64,000 bases of DNA from Dermatophilus congolensis (GCF_900447215.1 NZ_UFYA01000001.1:1178001-1242000); one strand, 5' to 3'. Counted from the stretch's first letter, positions 1 through 8,191 are shown. Notes: generated by a model from the letters alone, not told the origin. A program made the numbers and translations.

Positions 1-800
1 CGGCCTTCGAGGGGTGGAACGACGCCGGAGAGGCCGCGACGGGCGCCAGTCACCATTTGGCGAATGTGTGGGATGCCGAGGAGATGGCCACCTTGGATCC
101 GGAGGATTACTACGACTTTCAGGTGACTCGACCAACGGTGACTGGTACGGGGGCTGATCGGATGATCAATTGGCCTAGTACTCGTTTCGCGGTGGCTCGG
201 GGGGTGTTGTCTGAGCGGGATGTGGTGTTGGTGCGTGGCCCTGAGCCGTCGTTTCGGTGGCCCTCTTTTGTTGAGGATGTGGTGGGTTTTGCTGAGGACT
301 GCGGGGCTTCCATGTTTGTGACGATTGGGGCGTTGCTGGCTGATACTCCGCATACGCGGCCAACTCCGGTGGGGGTGTATGCCGAGGATGAGTCGTTGCG
401 GCGGGAGTTGGGGCTTGAGGCGCCCGCGTATGAGGGGCCGACGGGGATCACGGGGATCATCAGTTCTGGGGCTGGGGATGTCGGGATTCCGAGTGTTTCG
501 GTGTGGGCGTCGGTTCCGCACTATGCGGCTTCGTCGCCGTCTCCCAAGGCGGTGTTGGCGATCATTGCGCGCCTGGAGAGTTTGTTGTCGGTGGATATTC
601 CGCGGCGGGATTTGATCGATTTGGCGACTGCGTGGGAGCAGGGGGTGGATGAGTTGATGGCGGCTGATGCGGAGATCGCGGAGTACGTGCAGTCGCTTGA
701 GAAGGCCAAGGACACGGTGGAATCGCCGGAAGCCTCAGGTGAGGCTATTGCTCGGGAGTTTGAGCGGTATTTGCGTGGCCGTGATGGTGAAGAAATGTGA
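1..800 (+). CDS. PAC2 family protein (5' end outside window)
   Basis: Proteasome assembly chaperone-2 (PAC2)-type protein; the biochemical role in actinobacteria is not established. The reading frame is open from base 3, and the residues before the first internal start codon (AFEGWNDAGEAATGASHH) match the conserved N-terminus of this family. The TTG at 57 is therefore an internal codon, and the gene begins left of the window. The C-terminal third (about residues 190-247 of the visible part) is rich in Glu/Ala and probably helical. It faces the mshC operon and the two share a hairpin terminator. In many actinobacteria PAC2 and mshC genes are neighbours, which supports the call. Confidence 0.88.
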   Translation, partial: AFEGWNDAGEAATGASHHLANVWDAEEMATLDPEDYYDFQVTRPTVTGTGADRMINWPSTRFAVARGVLSERDVVLVRGPEPSFRWPSFVEDVVGFAEDCGASMFVTIGALLADTPHTRPTPVGVYAEDESLRRELGLEAPAYEGPTGITGIISSGAGDVGIPSVSVWASVPHYAASSPSPKAVLAIIARLESLLSVDIPRRDLIDLATAWEQGVDELMAADAEIAEYVQSLEKAKDTVESPEASGEAIAREFERYLRGRDGEEM

Positions 801-817
801 CCTTCTGGCCCTGGCCA

Positions 818-870
818 CCCCCTGGCCACTCCCCCGGCCTGTGGTGGCCAGGGGGTTTAGCCAGGGGTTT
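818..870. terminator. Bidirectional terminator between PAC2 gene and mshC
   Basis: A 12-bp perfect inverted repeat (818-829 against 844-855, arms CCCCCTGGCCAC / GTGGCCAGGGGG) with a 14-nt loop lies between two convergent stop codons and is followed by short T runs on the + strand. It can serve both genes. Confidence 0.75.
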
Positions 871-877
871 TGTGTGT

Positions 878-2137
878 TTAGAGGGTGATGCCTAGGAGGG
901 CGTCGATGATGCGGGCGGCAAGGTTGTCCGCATCGGCGGGGGCGTCTGCGGGTGTGTGTCCGGCCAGGATCGCATCGATCGCGGCAAGTGCTCCGGGTGC
1001 GTCGAGATCGTCGGCGATTCGCTCACGTACGTGGTGCACGATGGCGTTTTGGGCTTCGATGGGTAGGACAGGAATGTGGGTGCGCCAGCGGCTGAGGCGT
1101 TCTTTGGCGGTGTGGAGGACCTCATCGGTCCATTCCCAGGGGCTGGCGTAGTGGTGGGCGAGGATGGCCAGGCGGATGGCCATGGGGTCTTCACCAGCTG
1201 CGCGGAGTTTGGAGACGAAGATGAGGTTGCCTTTCGACTTGCTCATTTTTTCTCCGTCGAGTCCCACCATTTCTTGATGGAGGTAGAGACGCGCGAAGGA
1301 GCCTTCTCCAGCCAGAGCGTCGGCTTGGACAGCGCTCATCTCGTGGTGGGGGAAGATGAGGTCGACTCCGCCGGCTTGGACATCGAAACCGGGGCCGAGG
1401 TGGTCCAGGGCGATGCAGGTGCATTCGATGTGCCATCCGGGCCGCCCGGATGGTAGGCCTTCAACGTCCCAGGAGGGTTCGCCTATTCGGGCTGCGCGCC
1501 ATAGGAGTGGGTCAAGCTGGTCGCGTTTGCCTTCGCGGTCGGGGTCGCCGCCACGATCAGCGAAGACCTCCATCATGCGATTGCGGGACCATGTGGAGGA
1601 GTTACCGAAAGTGGGTTGGGTAGATAGGTCGAGGTAGATGTCGTGTGCTGTGTCACTGACAGCGGTTCCGTCGGTGATAGGCACGGTGTAGGCCGCTGCG
1701 TTGTCCAGGAGTTTGGTGACTCCAGCTGCAATGGGTTTGATGTATTCACTTACCCCGATGAAGTGGTTGGGGGGCAGGACGCGTAAGGCGGTCATGTCGT
1801 CGCGGAAGAGGTCTGTTTGTTCGGCGGCGAGGTCTTGCCAGTTCACGCCGTCGCGTTCGGCGCGTTCAAGGAGTGGCTCGTCTACGTCGGTGACGTTCTC
1901 GCAATATGTCACTTCGTGGCCTGCGTCCAGGAGTGCTCGGTGTAGGAGATCGAACATGACGTAGGTGGCGGCGTGACCCATGTGTGTGGCGTCGTATGGG
2001 GTGATTCCGCAGATATAGAGCCGCGCGGTTGGTGGAGCGTCGACGGGTTTGCGTTCGCCGCTGCTGCTGTCGGTGATGGTCGGCTCGATTCCCATACCGG
2101 TGACGGTGGGGATGTGTGGTGATGCCCAGGTTCGCAC
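878..2137 (-). CDS. mshC: L-cysteine:1D-myo-inositol 2-amino-2-deoxy-alpha-D-glucopyranoside ligase (mycothiol synthesis)
   Basis: ATP-dependent ligase joining cysteine to GlcN-Ins, the penultimate step of mycothiol synthesis; a cytosolic cysteinyl-tRNA synthetase paralogue. The 419-residue product has the start-proximal RTWASPHIPTVTG stretch typical of MshC, a zinc-type Cys at about 43 (YICGITPYDATHMGH), the HIGH-like HMGH at 52-55 and a KMSKS loop late in the protein. The frame is open to 2380, but GTG at 2137 is chosen because homologues start here and TACCCT lies exactly 6 nt upstream, a leaderless promoter arrangement. It is last in the set histidine phosphatase, DUF3090, SCO1664-like protein, mshC. 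Confidence 0.95.
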   Translation of the reverse strand: MRTWASPHIPTVTGMGIEPTITDSSSGERKPVDAPPTARLYICGITPYDATHMGHAATYVMFDLLHRALLDAGHEVTYCENVTDVDEPLLERAERDGVNWQDLAAEQTDLFRDDMTALRVLPPNHFIGVSEYIKPIAAGVTKLLDNAAAYTVPITDGTAVSDTAHDIYLDLSTQPTFGNSSTWSRNRMMEVFADRGGDPDREGKRDQLDPLLWRAARIGEPSWDVEGLPSGRPGWHIECTCIALDHLGPGFDVQAGGVDLIFPHHEMSAVQADALAGEGSFARLYLHQEMVGLDGEKMSKSKGNLIFVSKLRAAGEDPMAIRLAILAHHYASPWEWTDEVLHTAKERLSRWRTHIPVLPIEAQNAIVHHVRERIADDLDAPGALAAIDAILAGHTPADAPADADNLAARIIDALLGITL

Positions 2138-2143
2138 TCGCCA

Positions 2144-2149
2144 AGGGTA
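2144..2149 (-). promoter_or_regulatory. -10 element of a leaderless mshC promoter
   Basis: TACCCT on the minus strand, 6 nt before the GTG start at 2137; no Shine-Dalgarno sequence is visible. It implies that mshC can be transcribed separately from the upstream operon. Confidence 0.5.
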
Positions 2150-2201
2150 CCGACTGCGGTGTTGGGGATTGGGTGGGGGCTTGTGTCTTTGGTGCCGGTT
2201 T

Positions 2202-3020
2202 TTATAGGGCAGGCCAGGGCAGGCAGGGCCAGTCTTGGGCGGGGCGGGGGTGGTGTTGTGTGTGTTGTAGTGCGGTGATGCGCTGGTGCAGGGCTGTGAT
2301 TTCGGTGGGGGTGAGGAGTTCTTTGAGGGTTTTTCCTGGCGCGCTTTCGAGTGTGTGCTGCAGGGTAGTGAGTTTTTCAATGTCGTTTATGGGTAGGGGT
2401 CTGCCTGCCCAACCCCATAGAACTGTTCGTAGTTTGGGTGTTTCGGATAGGCATAGACCGTTGTCGATGCCCCATATGTGCTTGTTCCAGAGCAGGATGT
2501 GGCTGCCTTTGCGGTCAGCGTTGTTGAGCACTGCATCCAGTGTGGCTAGGGAACGTAGTTGGGGGTGGTCGGCGGTGGCCAGGGTGAGGGGGGTGCCGTT
2601 GTGGTCGGTGCCGCGGGCGATGGGGATCCAGTCTGGGGGTAGGTCTGTTGGGGGTAGGAGGTTGATGAGTGGGGTGGATGTGGGTCGGTGGTGTAGCTGT
2701 CCGGTTTGTTCTGGGGTGGGGCCGATCCATTCTTGTACTGATCCTGGCCCGAGGGGGCCTTCACGCAGCACGGTGGTGGGGATGAGGTCCCATCCTCCGG
2801 CGGAGGAGATGAGGTAGGCCGCGGCTTCGCGTGCTGCGAGTGTTCCATGGGGGAAGTCCCATAGGGGTGTTTCGCCGCTGATGGGTTTGTAAACGACGGG
2901 GTGTCCTGCTGTGTGTGCCAGGTATACGTCGTTGGATGCTTCGGTGAGGCGGCCGATGAGGGTGATGTCGTCGGTGTGGAGTTGTTCGGGTTTAAGGGGT
3001 GTGTGGGGTTGGGGTGTCAT
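2202..3020 (-). CDS. SCO1664 family protein (PI3K/PI4K-like fold)
   Basis: 272-residue cytosolic protein of the SCO1664 family, distantly related to phosphatidylinositol kinase-like catalytic folds; no activity has been demonstrated as far as I know. Visible conserved blocks are NDVYLAHTAGHPVVYKP near residue 30 (a nucleotide-binding-like strand with a Lys), LAAREAAAYLIS, LDAVLNNADRKGSHIL near 170 (resembling an HxD/NxDRK catalytic loop) and WGIDNGLCL near 190 (a DFG-like position). It starts 6 nt after the DUF3090 stop, so the two are co-transcribed, and mshC follows. The fixed neighbourhood suggests a shared, still unknown function. Confidence 0.85.
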   Translation of the reverse strand: MTPQPHTPLKPEQLHTDDITLIGRLTEASNDVYLAHTAGHPVVYKPISGETPLWDFPHGTLAAREAAAYLISSAGGWDLIPTTVLREGPLGPGSVQEWIGPTPEQTGQLHHRPTSTPLINLLPPTDLPPDWIPIARGTDHNGTPLTLATADHPQLRSLATLDAVLNNADRKGSHILLWNKHIWGIDNGLCLSETPKLRTVLWGWAGRPLPINDIEKLTTLQHTLESAPGKTLKELLTPTEITALHQRITALQHTQHHPRPAQDWPCLPWPAL

Positions 3021-3026
3021 GCCGGG

Positions 3027-3590
3027 TTAGCGTTTGAATCCGTTTGCGCGGGGGCACATGTGGCCTTGGGGATTGAGGGGTTCGCCGCAGAAGGGGCAGG
3101 TTGGCCGCCCGGCTGCGACGACGTTGTGGGCGCGGTGGGCAAAGGCTCGGGCGGTGGCGGCGGAGATGACTACGCGTAGGACGAGTTGGGTGGGGTCTTC
3201 GTCGGGATCGGGTTCGTGTCCTTGGAGCAGGTGTGTCAGTGTTTCTGGGGGGTTGTATGCCTCGTCGAGGGCATGACATTCGACGATGATGCGGTCGCGT
3301 TCTGCGTCCCATGCCAGGGCGAGGGTGGCGGCGTTGAAGTCCTCGGCCAGTGGCATGTCTAGAGGGGCGTTGTCGATGAGTAGTTCGGCGGCGTGGTCGA
3401 ATTCGTTACCGACGACTGTGTCGAGGAGGTCGTCGATGCGTTGGGCTAGTGCAGCTACCTGGGCTTTTTCGATGGTGACGGTGGTGATGCGTCGTCCCTG
3501 GGTGACTTGTAGGAAGAATTGACGCGCGCCGGGTTGGCCTACGGTTCCTACGATGAACCTTTCCGGGGGGTCGTACTCGATAACCGCCAT
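3027..3590 (-). CDS. DUF3090 domain-containing protein
   Basis: Conserved actinobacterial protein of unknown function. The N-terminal DPPERFIVGTVGQPGARQFFL block is the DUF3090 hallmark, and the C-terminus holds a zinc-ribbon-like CPFCGEPLNPQGHMC motif, so metal binding is likely. GTG at 3599 is a possible start, but ATG at 3590 sits 7 nt after TAGGGT (3598-3603 on the minus strand), the same spacing as other leaderless genes here, so 3590 is preferred (187 residues). It lies between the histidine phosphatase and the SCO1664-like gene. Confidence 0.85.
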   Translation of the reverse strand: MAVIEYDPPERFIVGTVGQPGARQFFLQVTQGRRITTVTIEKAQVAALAQRIDDLLDTVVGNEFDHAAELLIDNAPLDMPLAEDFNAATLALAWDAERDRIIVECHALDEAYNPPETLTHLLQGHEPDPDEDPTQLVLRVVISAATARAFAHRAHNVVAAGRPTCPFCGEPLNPQGHMCPRANGFKR

Positions 3591-3681
3591 GTCGGTCACC
3601 CTAGTCTCATCGAGGGTTGATGGCTGTCATGACGGGCTTATCGGTGCAGGTTGTGATGTTTTGTTGGCGGGTGGAGGGGTG

Positions 3682-4395
3682 TCATGCTCCCCCGCCGATG
3701 GTGCCGTCGCCGGTGGGTACGTGGGTAGGAGCGGTGTGGATGCGGCGCAAGGTTTCGGCAACGCCGGAGGGGGGAATGTTGATGGCATGTAGGAGTGGTT
3801 TGGAGTCTGTGTATTGCACGAGTGAGGTTGAGGTTGGGGTGACGTGCAGGCGCTGGAAGGTGTCGAGGTGGGCTCCGGCGGCGTCGGCTAGGACTGCTTT
3901 GACTGGGTCGCCGTGACTGACCACAACGGTGATGCTTTCGGGGCCGTTGGTGGTGTGGTTGATGTGGTCGATGTGGCGTACTGCTGCGATGACACGGGCG
4001 GACATGTGCGCTAGTCCCTCTCCTGCGAAGGTGTCGCTATGGGGAAAGGTCACTGCGCTTGGTTGTTGCTGTATTTGCTGCCATAGGGGCAGTTTGGTCA
4101 GTTCGTTGATGGGTTTGCCTGTCCATTGTCCGTAGTGGCATTCGCCGAGTTGTTCGTCGGTGTCGATTGCGAGGTGGGGCCAGGCTGTGGTGGCGATGAT
4201 TTTGGCGGTCTGTTGGCAGCGTTGCAGGGGGCTGGCCACTATCTGGGTTACGGGGGTGTTGGTTAGGGCTTGGCCGAGTGCTGTTGCTGCGGTTTCACCA
4301 TCGTGGTCTAGTCGTATGTTTGGGGTCCATCCGGCGAGTATGCCGTTGGCGTTTGCGGTGGTGCGTCCGTGGCGGATGAGCAGCACGTATCCCAT
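3682..4395 (-). CDS. Histidine phosphatase family protein (MSMEG_4193 type)
   Basis: 237-residue branch-1 histidine phosphatase (phosphoglycerate mutase-like). The phosphorylated histidine lies in LLIRHGRT at residues 5-12, the second arginine in SPLQRCQQTA near 60, and the second histidine in VVVSHGDPVKAVLAD near 160. The substrate is unknown; the family member encoded next to DUF3090 and mshC is conserved in actinobacteria. No ribosome-binding site precedes the ATG, and a TACCAT hexamer ends 6 nt upstream, pointing to a leaderless mRNA whose promoter overlaps the preceding terminator. First gene of the four-gene set ending in mshC. Confidence 0.9.
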   Translation of the reverse strand: MGYVLLIRHGRTTANANGILAGWTPNIRLDHDGETAATALGQALTNTPVTQIVASPLQRCQQTAKIIATTAWPHLAIDTDEQLGECHYGQWTGKPINELTKLPLWQQIQQQPSAVTFPHSDTFAGEGLAHMSARVIAAVRHIDHINHTTNGPESITVVVSHGDPVKAVLADAAGAHLDTFQRLHVTPTSTSLVQYTDSKPLLHAINIPPSGVAETLRRIHTAPTHVPTGDGTIGGGA

Positions 4396-4401
4396 TTGTT
4401 G

Positions 4402-4429
4402 ATGGTACGGAAAACGCCCGCCGTGTCAC
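4402..4429 (-). promoter_or_regulatory. Leaderless promoter of the histidine phosphatase-mshC operon
   Basis: On the minus strand GTGACA (4429-4424), a 16-nt spacer and TACCAT (4407-4402) lie 6 nt before the ATG at 4395. The -35 hexamer lies inside the loop of the 4411-4450 terminator hairpin. Confidence 0.5.
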
Positions 4430-4450
4430 GAGGGCGCGGGCGGGCGTTTT
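4411..4450. terminator. Terminator after the acidic-tail gene
   Basis: A 12-bp perfect inverted repeat (4411-4422 / 4439-4450, arms AAAACGCCCGCC / GGCGGGCGTTTT) lies 20 nt after the stop at 4471. The A/T ends make it terminator-like in both directions. It lies only 15 nt before the next start codon. Confidence 0.75.
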
Positions 4451-4470
4451 CTGTTGGTTACGGGCGATGT

Positions 4471-4827
4471 TTAGTCGTCTTCGTCCGTGTCGTCGTCCTC
4501 ATCGGAGTCCTCGTCGTAGTCTTCGTCGTCGAGGCCGAGGTATTGGGCGCGGAAGTCTTGTTCGTCGAGGTCGTCGTCGAGGCTGTCCTCATCGTCGTCG
4601 TCATCGTCGTAGTCGTCATCCTCCTCGTCTCTGAACACCACGAGGGGCGTGACCTCGTCGAACGCTTCTTCGAGTGCTTCTTCGTAGCGTTCGAATGCGT
4701 TCTCGAGTGCGTCGTAGGCAGCACGCACTGTGTGGTCGTTGTCTCCATGGCTGGAGGCAGCAGCTTCGAGGTGTCGTTCCAGCGCTGCTACGAGGGCGTC
4801 GAGCGCTACGCGGGGGTTGACGGTCAT
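4471..4827 (-). CDS. Small conserved protein with an Asp/Glu-rich C-terminal tail
   Basis: 118 residues. The first 60 form a helical, conserved-looking domain (MTVNPRVALDALVAALERHLE...), and the second half is almost pure acid, including a run of ten or more Asp/Glu near residues 70-80. Proteins like this are common in actinobacteria and are often loosely annotated; I do not recognise a tested function. The frame is open to 4944, but ATG 4827 is chosen because an AGAGGT ribosome-binding site lies about 8 nt upstream and the more upstream residues look non-coding. The tail could mimic nucleic acid or bind cations (inference only). Confidence 0.75.
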   Translation of the reverse strand: MTVNPRVALDALVAALERHLEAAASSHGDNDHTVRAAYDALENAFERYEEALEEAFDEVTPLVVFRDEEDDDYDDDDDDEDSLDDDLDEQDFRAQYLGLDDEDYDEDSDEDDDTDEDD

Positions 4828-5173
4828 GCATCGAAAGTACCTCTTTCGTGGGTGCTCCACAGACCATTGCGCAGCGTGATGCATGGCATGAATCTCCGCG
4901 GGGGCTGGAGAGATACATTGAGAAGCTTTCTTTTCAGATGGCACCGGGGCACGGGGTCTGGGGCTCGAGGTGGGGCTTGTCGCTTTTGGGGCATTGATAG
5001 GCGGTTTTCGCGCTGGGTGTGGCGGCGTGCTAGTGTTCCATCCCGTTGTGAGACGCGCTCACTGGAACTGGCTGGTCATCTTGGCTCAGAAACAAAAGAG
5101 CGTTGAACGCAGCGGTGAGAATCTCGATTCGACGGAACGCGAGAGTTTCACGTAGGATAAACGCAGTTCACCT
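4828..5173. other. Intergenic region before tRNA-Leu
   Basis: About 345 bp without a convincing gene. The only long frame on + (ending at 5106) is the antisense shadow of the acidic-tail gene. The last 25 bases contain TAGGAT about 18 nt before the tRNA, a plausible -10 for the tRNA promoter. Nothing else is recognised. Confidence 0.5.
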
Positions 5174-5258
5174 GTCCGGGTGGCGGAATGGCAGACGCGC
5201 TAGCTTGAGGTGCTAGTGTCCTTTATCGGACGTGGGGGTTCAAGTCCCCCTCCGGACA
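5174..5258 (+). tRNA. tRNA-Leu (anticodon GAG)
   Basis: An 85-nt class II tRNA. The acceptor arms GTCCGGG and TCCGGAC pair with one G-T; the anticodon stem CTAGC/GCTAG encloses the loop TTGAGGT (anticodon GAG, reading CUC and CUU); a long variable arm follows; the T arm GGGGG-TTCAAGT-CCCCC is intact. No CCA is encoded. It is solitary, with a hairpin terminator 32 nt downstream. Confidence 0.95.
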
Positions 5259-5290
5259 CTCTAGTTTCTTAGCGAAACCCAGTATTTTCT

Positions 5291-5329
5291 AGAAAAGGCT
5301 GGCATCCGAAATGGATGTCGGCCTTTTCT
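5291..5329 (+). terminator. Terminator after tRNA-Leu
   Basis: AGAAAAGGCTGGCATCC pairs with GGATGTCGGCCTTTTCT across a 5-nt loop with one internal mismatch, followed by TTAT. It is a good intrinsic terminator shape. Confidence 0.75.
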
Positions 5330-5512
5330 TTATGTGTTTTGGAATTCGGTTTTTTGTGAGGCCGCAGCTATGAACTGAGTACCCCCTCACAGATTCGGCT
5401 GCGCGCTTTATCTCCCTGCCGGGCAAAAGCTTTCGACTACTTTTCTCTTAACTATTTCCCTCACCATGAAGTTTCTGCGCCTTGGCAGATGCCCCACAGA
5501 CTGGAGTTCAGC

Positions 5513-6232
5513 GTGCTTCACCTTTCTGATCTTGTCGTTCGCTTTGGTAAGGCAGAGACAGATCGGAACGTACTTAATGGTGTTTCGGTAACTTTCGCTC
5601 CCGGATCTAGCACCGCGATCATGGGAGCTTCGGGGTCAGGGAAGTCAACGCTGCTCAATTGCGCGGCCGGGCTGCTTGCCCCGACTTCTGGGCGGGTACT
5701 GCTGGATGACTTAGATCTAGGAAGCAGCGACCAGGCCACCAGAGACCGGGTGCGCCGCGAAAACTTCGGCTACATCTACCAGGAGTACAACCTGATAGAT
5801 GCTCTCTCAGTCATCCAAAACGTTCAGCTACCAACATTCTTCACGCAAGGGAAGCTGACTGAGCAAGAGGCGCTCGCGTCATTGGAGTCAGTGGGAATGC
5901 AAGAGTTCTCCCGGCGGCTGCCTGCGTCCTTATCTGGTGGACAACGCCAGCGTGTGGCGATCGCTCGCGCCCTAGCGGTCCCCCGACGTGTGGTTTTCGC
6001 TGATGAACCCACCGGAGCTCTAGACAGTCGCACCAGTCGGGACGTGGTTCACGAGTTGACGAAATTGACACAACTGGGCACAGCGCTGGTGTTGGTCACT
6101 CACGATGCCGTGGTTGCCTCGGCCATGGATCGAATCCTCATCTTGCAGGATGGTCACATAGTTAGAGATCTTCCCGGAGGCGACCCGTTCGCTGCTTCCC
6201 AGGCGTTCACCGAGATCACGGCCGCAGCATGA
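5513..6232 (+). CDS. ABC transporter ATP-binding protein (MacB/BceA-like)
   Basis: Cytosolic ATPase of an FtsX-type (type VII) ABC system, 239 residues. Walker A GASGSGKST lies at about 38-46, the Q-loop in YIYQEYNLIDALSV, the signature LSGGQRQRVAIARAL near 132, Walker B VVFADEPTGALD near 155 and the H-loop in VTHD. GTG 5513 follows GGAG by 7-8 nt; ATG 5489 is the alternative start and has no clear ribosome-binding site. It overlaps the permease gene by 4 bp (ATGA). Relatives export lipids or peptides or give resistance to cell-envelope antibiotics; the substrate here is unknown, and no two-component regulator lies beside it. Confidence 0.9.
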   Translation: MLHLSDLVVRFGKAETDRNVLNGVSVTFAPGSSTAIMGASGSGKSTLLNCAAGLLAPTSGRVLLDDLDLGSSDQATRDRVRRENFGYIYQEYNLIDALSVIQNVQLPTFFTQGKLTEQEALASLESVGMQEFSRRLPASLSGGQRQRVAIARALAVPRRVVFADEPTGALDSRTSRDVVHELTKLTQLGTALVLVTHDAVVASAMDRILILQDGHIVRDLPGGDPFAASQAFTEITAAA

Positions 6233-8127
6233 GGGGTATCGCAGGGGTATCGAAAGTTTCGCTACGCCTATTGGGGTTCCACCGCCGTACCTACATGGGG
6301 TTGGCGCTGGTTGTTCTAGTGGTCACAGCTATGGCCGGGGCGATGTTGCTGCTTATGCAGGGATTGCGCGGCGGGCATGTCATTGCCGCTGCAGGAACCT
6401 CCGCCGAAGAACTAGCTCAAATGCGCCTTGACCTGCAGGCAATAGGGCTGTTGTTGCAGATCATTCTGGTTCTCACGGTGTCCATCGCGATGGTTTTGGT
6501 GGCCGGCTCGGTGCGGACAGTTATTCATGTGCGCTCCCAAGAACTGAGGATGTTGCGGCTTAACGGCACTACTGCCCACCAACTGCAGGCCATGGTCGCC
6601 GTGGAGACAGCTGCGCTGACTGCGATGGTGGGAGTCGTTGGCGGGGTCACCGCGGTGTTCCTGACGCATCCGCTCTTTGCGGCCTATCAAGCCATCGGGT
6701 CCATCGGGCGGCACATAATGTGGGCAGGACACCTCGATTTAGGCGCTTTAACGTTATTCGTCCTCACTGAGATGGCCTTGGTGGCTCTGATCGGGTTCGT
6801 TCTCACCGGCCGGTTAGCAAAAGACGTGGAGAGTACACCAACGCGGCACGCATCCCGGCGCCGGAGCGTGGTAGGCCTGCTTATTCGTTTGACGTTAGTG
6901 GGTGTTTCTGTCGCTGTGTTGTTCGGTGCCACAAACACCACCCCGCAGGCAGGACAACTTGCGGTGCTGCTGCCGGTCTTCGTCACAACAGCGATTGGTG
7001 CGTTGACTCCCTGGGCCATCACTTGGGTTGCAGCGGTGGCCGCCCGTGCGGGAGGCCGATTCGCTCCGGGAGTGTTCACTTTGACCGCAGCCCGGACTTG
7101 GAGTGACCGGCGGCGGCTATCATCGGTCGCTCTGCCGATGGTGATCGCTGTGGGGCTGCTTGGTGGGTTTCTATTCAGCTCGGCAGCAGACGGGCGACTG
7201 CAGTTAGAGCGAGCAGCCCGCCAATACCAGTACGCAAGCGCCCTCGATGGGGTCTCCCCCACGGGGGCGGTGGATGCAGCGAATTCGCTGCAAACCCGTA
7301 ACTTCCACGCGATTGCACTCACCTCAACCTCGCAGGCATTCATAGGCGCAACCCGGACCCGGGTAGCAGGGGTGAGCGACCCGGCGGGGTACGTTTCGAT
7401 GCTCGGTGGGTCATTGACTGGTCGACTACCTCACGACGCTGGTTCAACAGCGCAAATCCCTGTGCTAGCTAGTACACGTGGGGCTGCTCTGGGCAGAGAG
7501 GTCGATCTGACTCTTCTCGACGGTTCTCGGGTAAGGGGGCGGGTTGTCATGACAGCAACTGGTTTGCCTGACGAGGCCTACTACCTACCGATATCTGAGG
7601 CTGCGCGCCACGGACAGTTCCCCTCCGCGCAGGTTCTCACTACCGCAACACCGCACCAGCTACAGCAATTCATTAGTGGCGTCGCTGGTGCGGGAGCCGT
7701 GAAGTCGAAGGAGGAGCTACTCGCACAAGCCCAGAAAACCCGGATGCAAAGCAGCTTGAGCGGCAACCTGTCCATCTTCGGGATGATCTATGTGATGGCA
7801 TTGGTCTCATTGATACAGACAACAACGCTGACTACACGGTCACGGGCGCGGGAGTTCACGCTGCTGCGCCGGATAGGTTTAAGCGGCGGCAACATATTTG
7901 CTGTCACCGTTGCCGAAGCTGTCGTCGTTGGGCTCGCTGTGACGGCCTTGCTCTTCGCATCCTTCATGGTTGTGGCCCTGAAGTTCGCCCACGACCTTCA
8001 CGTAGACCTGTGGGCAAGCGTCATTCCCGTGCTTATCCCCGTGGCGTTAGTGCTCCTAGCAGTGGTGGGTATGTATGTCGCGTTGGTCGCAACCTGTACG
8101 CACATACTGCTGCGATCAAAGACATGA
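6229..8127 (+). CDS. FtsX-like ABC transporter permease
   Basis: 632-residue integral membrane partner of the preceding ATPase. There is one transmembrane helix near residue 25, a cluster of helices between about 70 and 320, a large extracytoplasmic segment about 330-510, and three C-terminal helices of an FtsX domain (SIFGMIYVMALVSL, TVAEAVVVGLAVTALL, ALVLLAVVGMYVALVATC). The two-FtsX-domain layout and size resemble BceB/SalY-type permeases. Its translation is coupled to the ATPase gene. Transport direction and substrate cannot be told from sequence. Confidence 0.88.
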   Translation: MRGIAGVSKVSLRLLGFHRRTYMGLALVVLVVTAMAGAMLLLMQGLRGGHVIAAAGTSAEELAQMRLDLQAIGLLLQIILVLTVSIAMVLVAGSVRTVIHVRSQELRMLRLNGTTAHQLQAMVAVETAALTAMVGVVGGVTAVFLTHPLFAAYQAIGSIGRHIMWAGHLDLGALTLFVLTEMALVALIGFVLTGRLAKDVESTPTRHASRRRSVVGLLIRLTLVGVSVAVLFGATNTTPQAGQLAVLLPVFVTTAIGALTPWAITWVAAVAARAGGRFAPGVFTLTAARTWSDRRRLSSVALPMVIAVGLLGGFLFSSAADGRLQLERAARQYQYASALDGVSPTGAVDAANSLQTRNFHAIALTSTSQAFIGATRTRVAGVSDPAGYVSMLGGSLTGRLPHDAGSTAQIPVLASTRGAALGREVDLTLLDGSRVRGRVVMTATGLPDEAYYLPISEAARHGQFPSAQVLTTATPHQLQQFISGVAGAGAVKSKEELLAQAQKTRMQSSLSGNLSIFGMIYVMALVSLIQTTTLTTRSRAREFTLLRRIGLSGGNIFAVTVAEAVVVGLAVTALLFASFMVVALKFAHDLHVDLWASVIPVLIPVALVLLAVVGMYVALVATCTHILLRSKT

Positions 8128-8142
8128 TCCCACCCACACCAG

Positions 8143-8191
8143 CAGCAGAAGAGAACTCCCCTGCCGCTGGCAGGGGAGTTCTCTTCTGCTG
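8143..8191 (+). terminator. Terminator: 23-bp perfect palindrome
   Basis: Arms 8143-8165 and 8169-8191 are perfect complements (23 bp) with a 3-nt loop, starting 15 nt after the permease stop. The T tract is poor, but the extreme stability makes a transcript end very likely. Confidence 0.8.

Noticed and set aside
4500-4640. Tandem-repeat or CRISPR-like appearance of GTCGTC/TCGTCG-rich sequence
   Set aside because: It is simply codon repetition for Asp/Glu in the acidic tail; no spacers or regular unit.
4369-5106. 245-residue open frame on + rich in Val
   Set aside because: Its first half is antisense to the Asp/Glu repeats of the real minus-strand gene (GTC/ATC repeats), and it has no ribosome-binding site.
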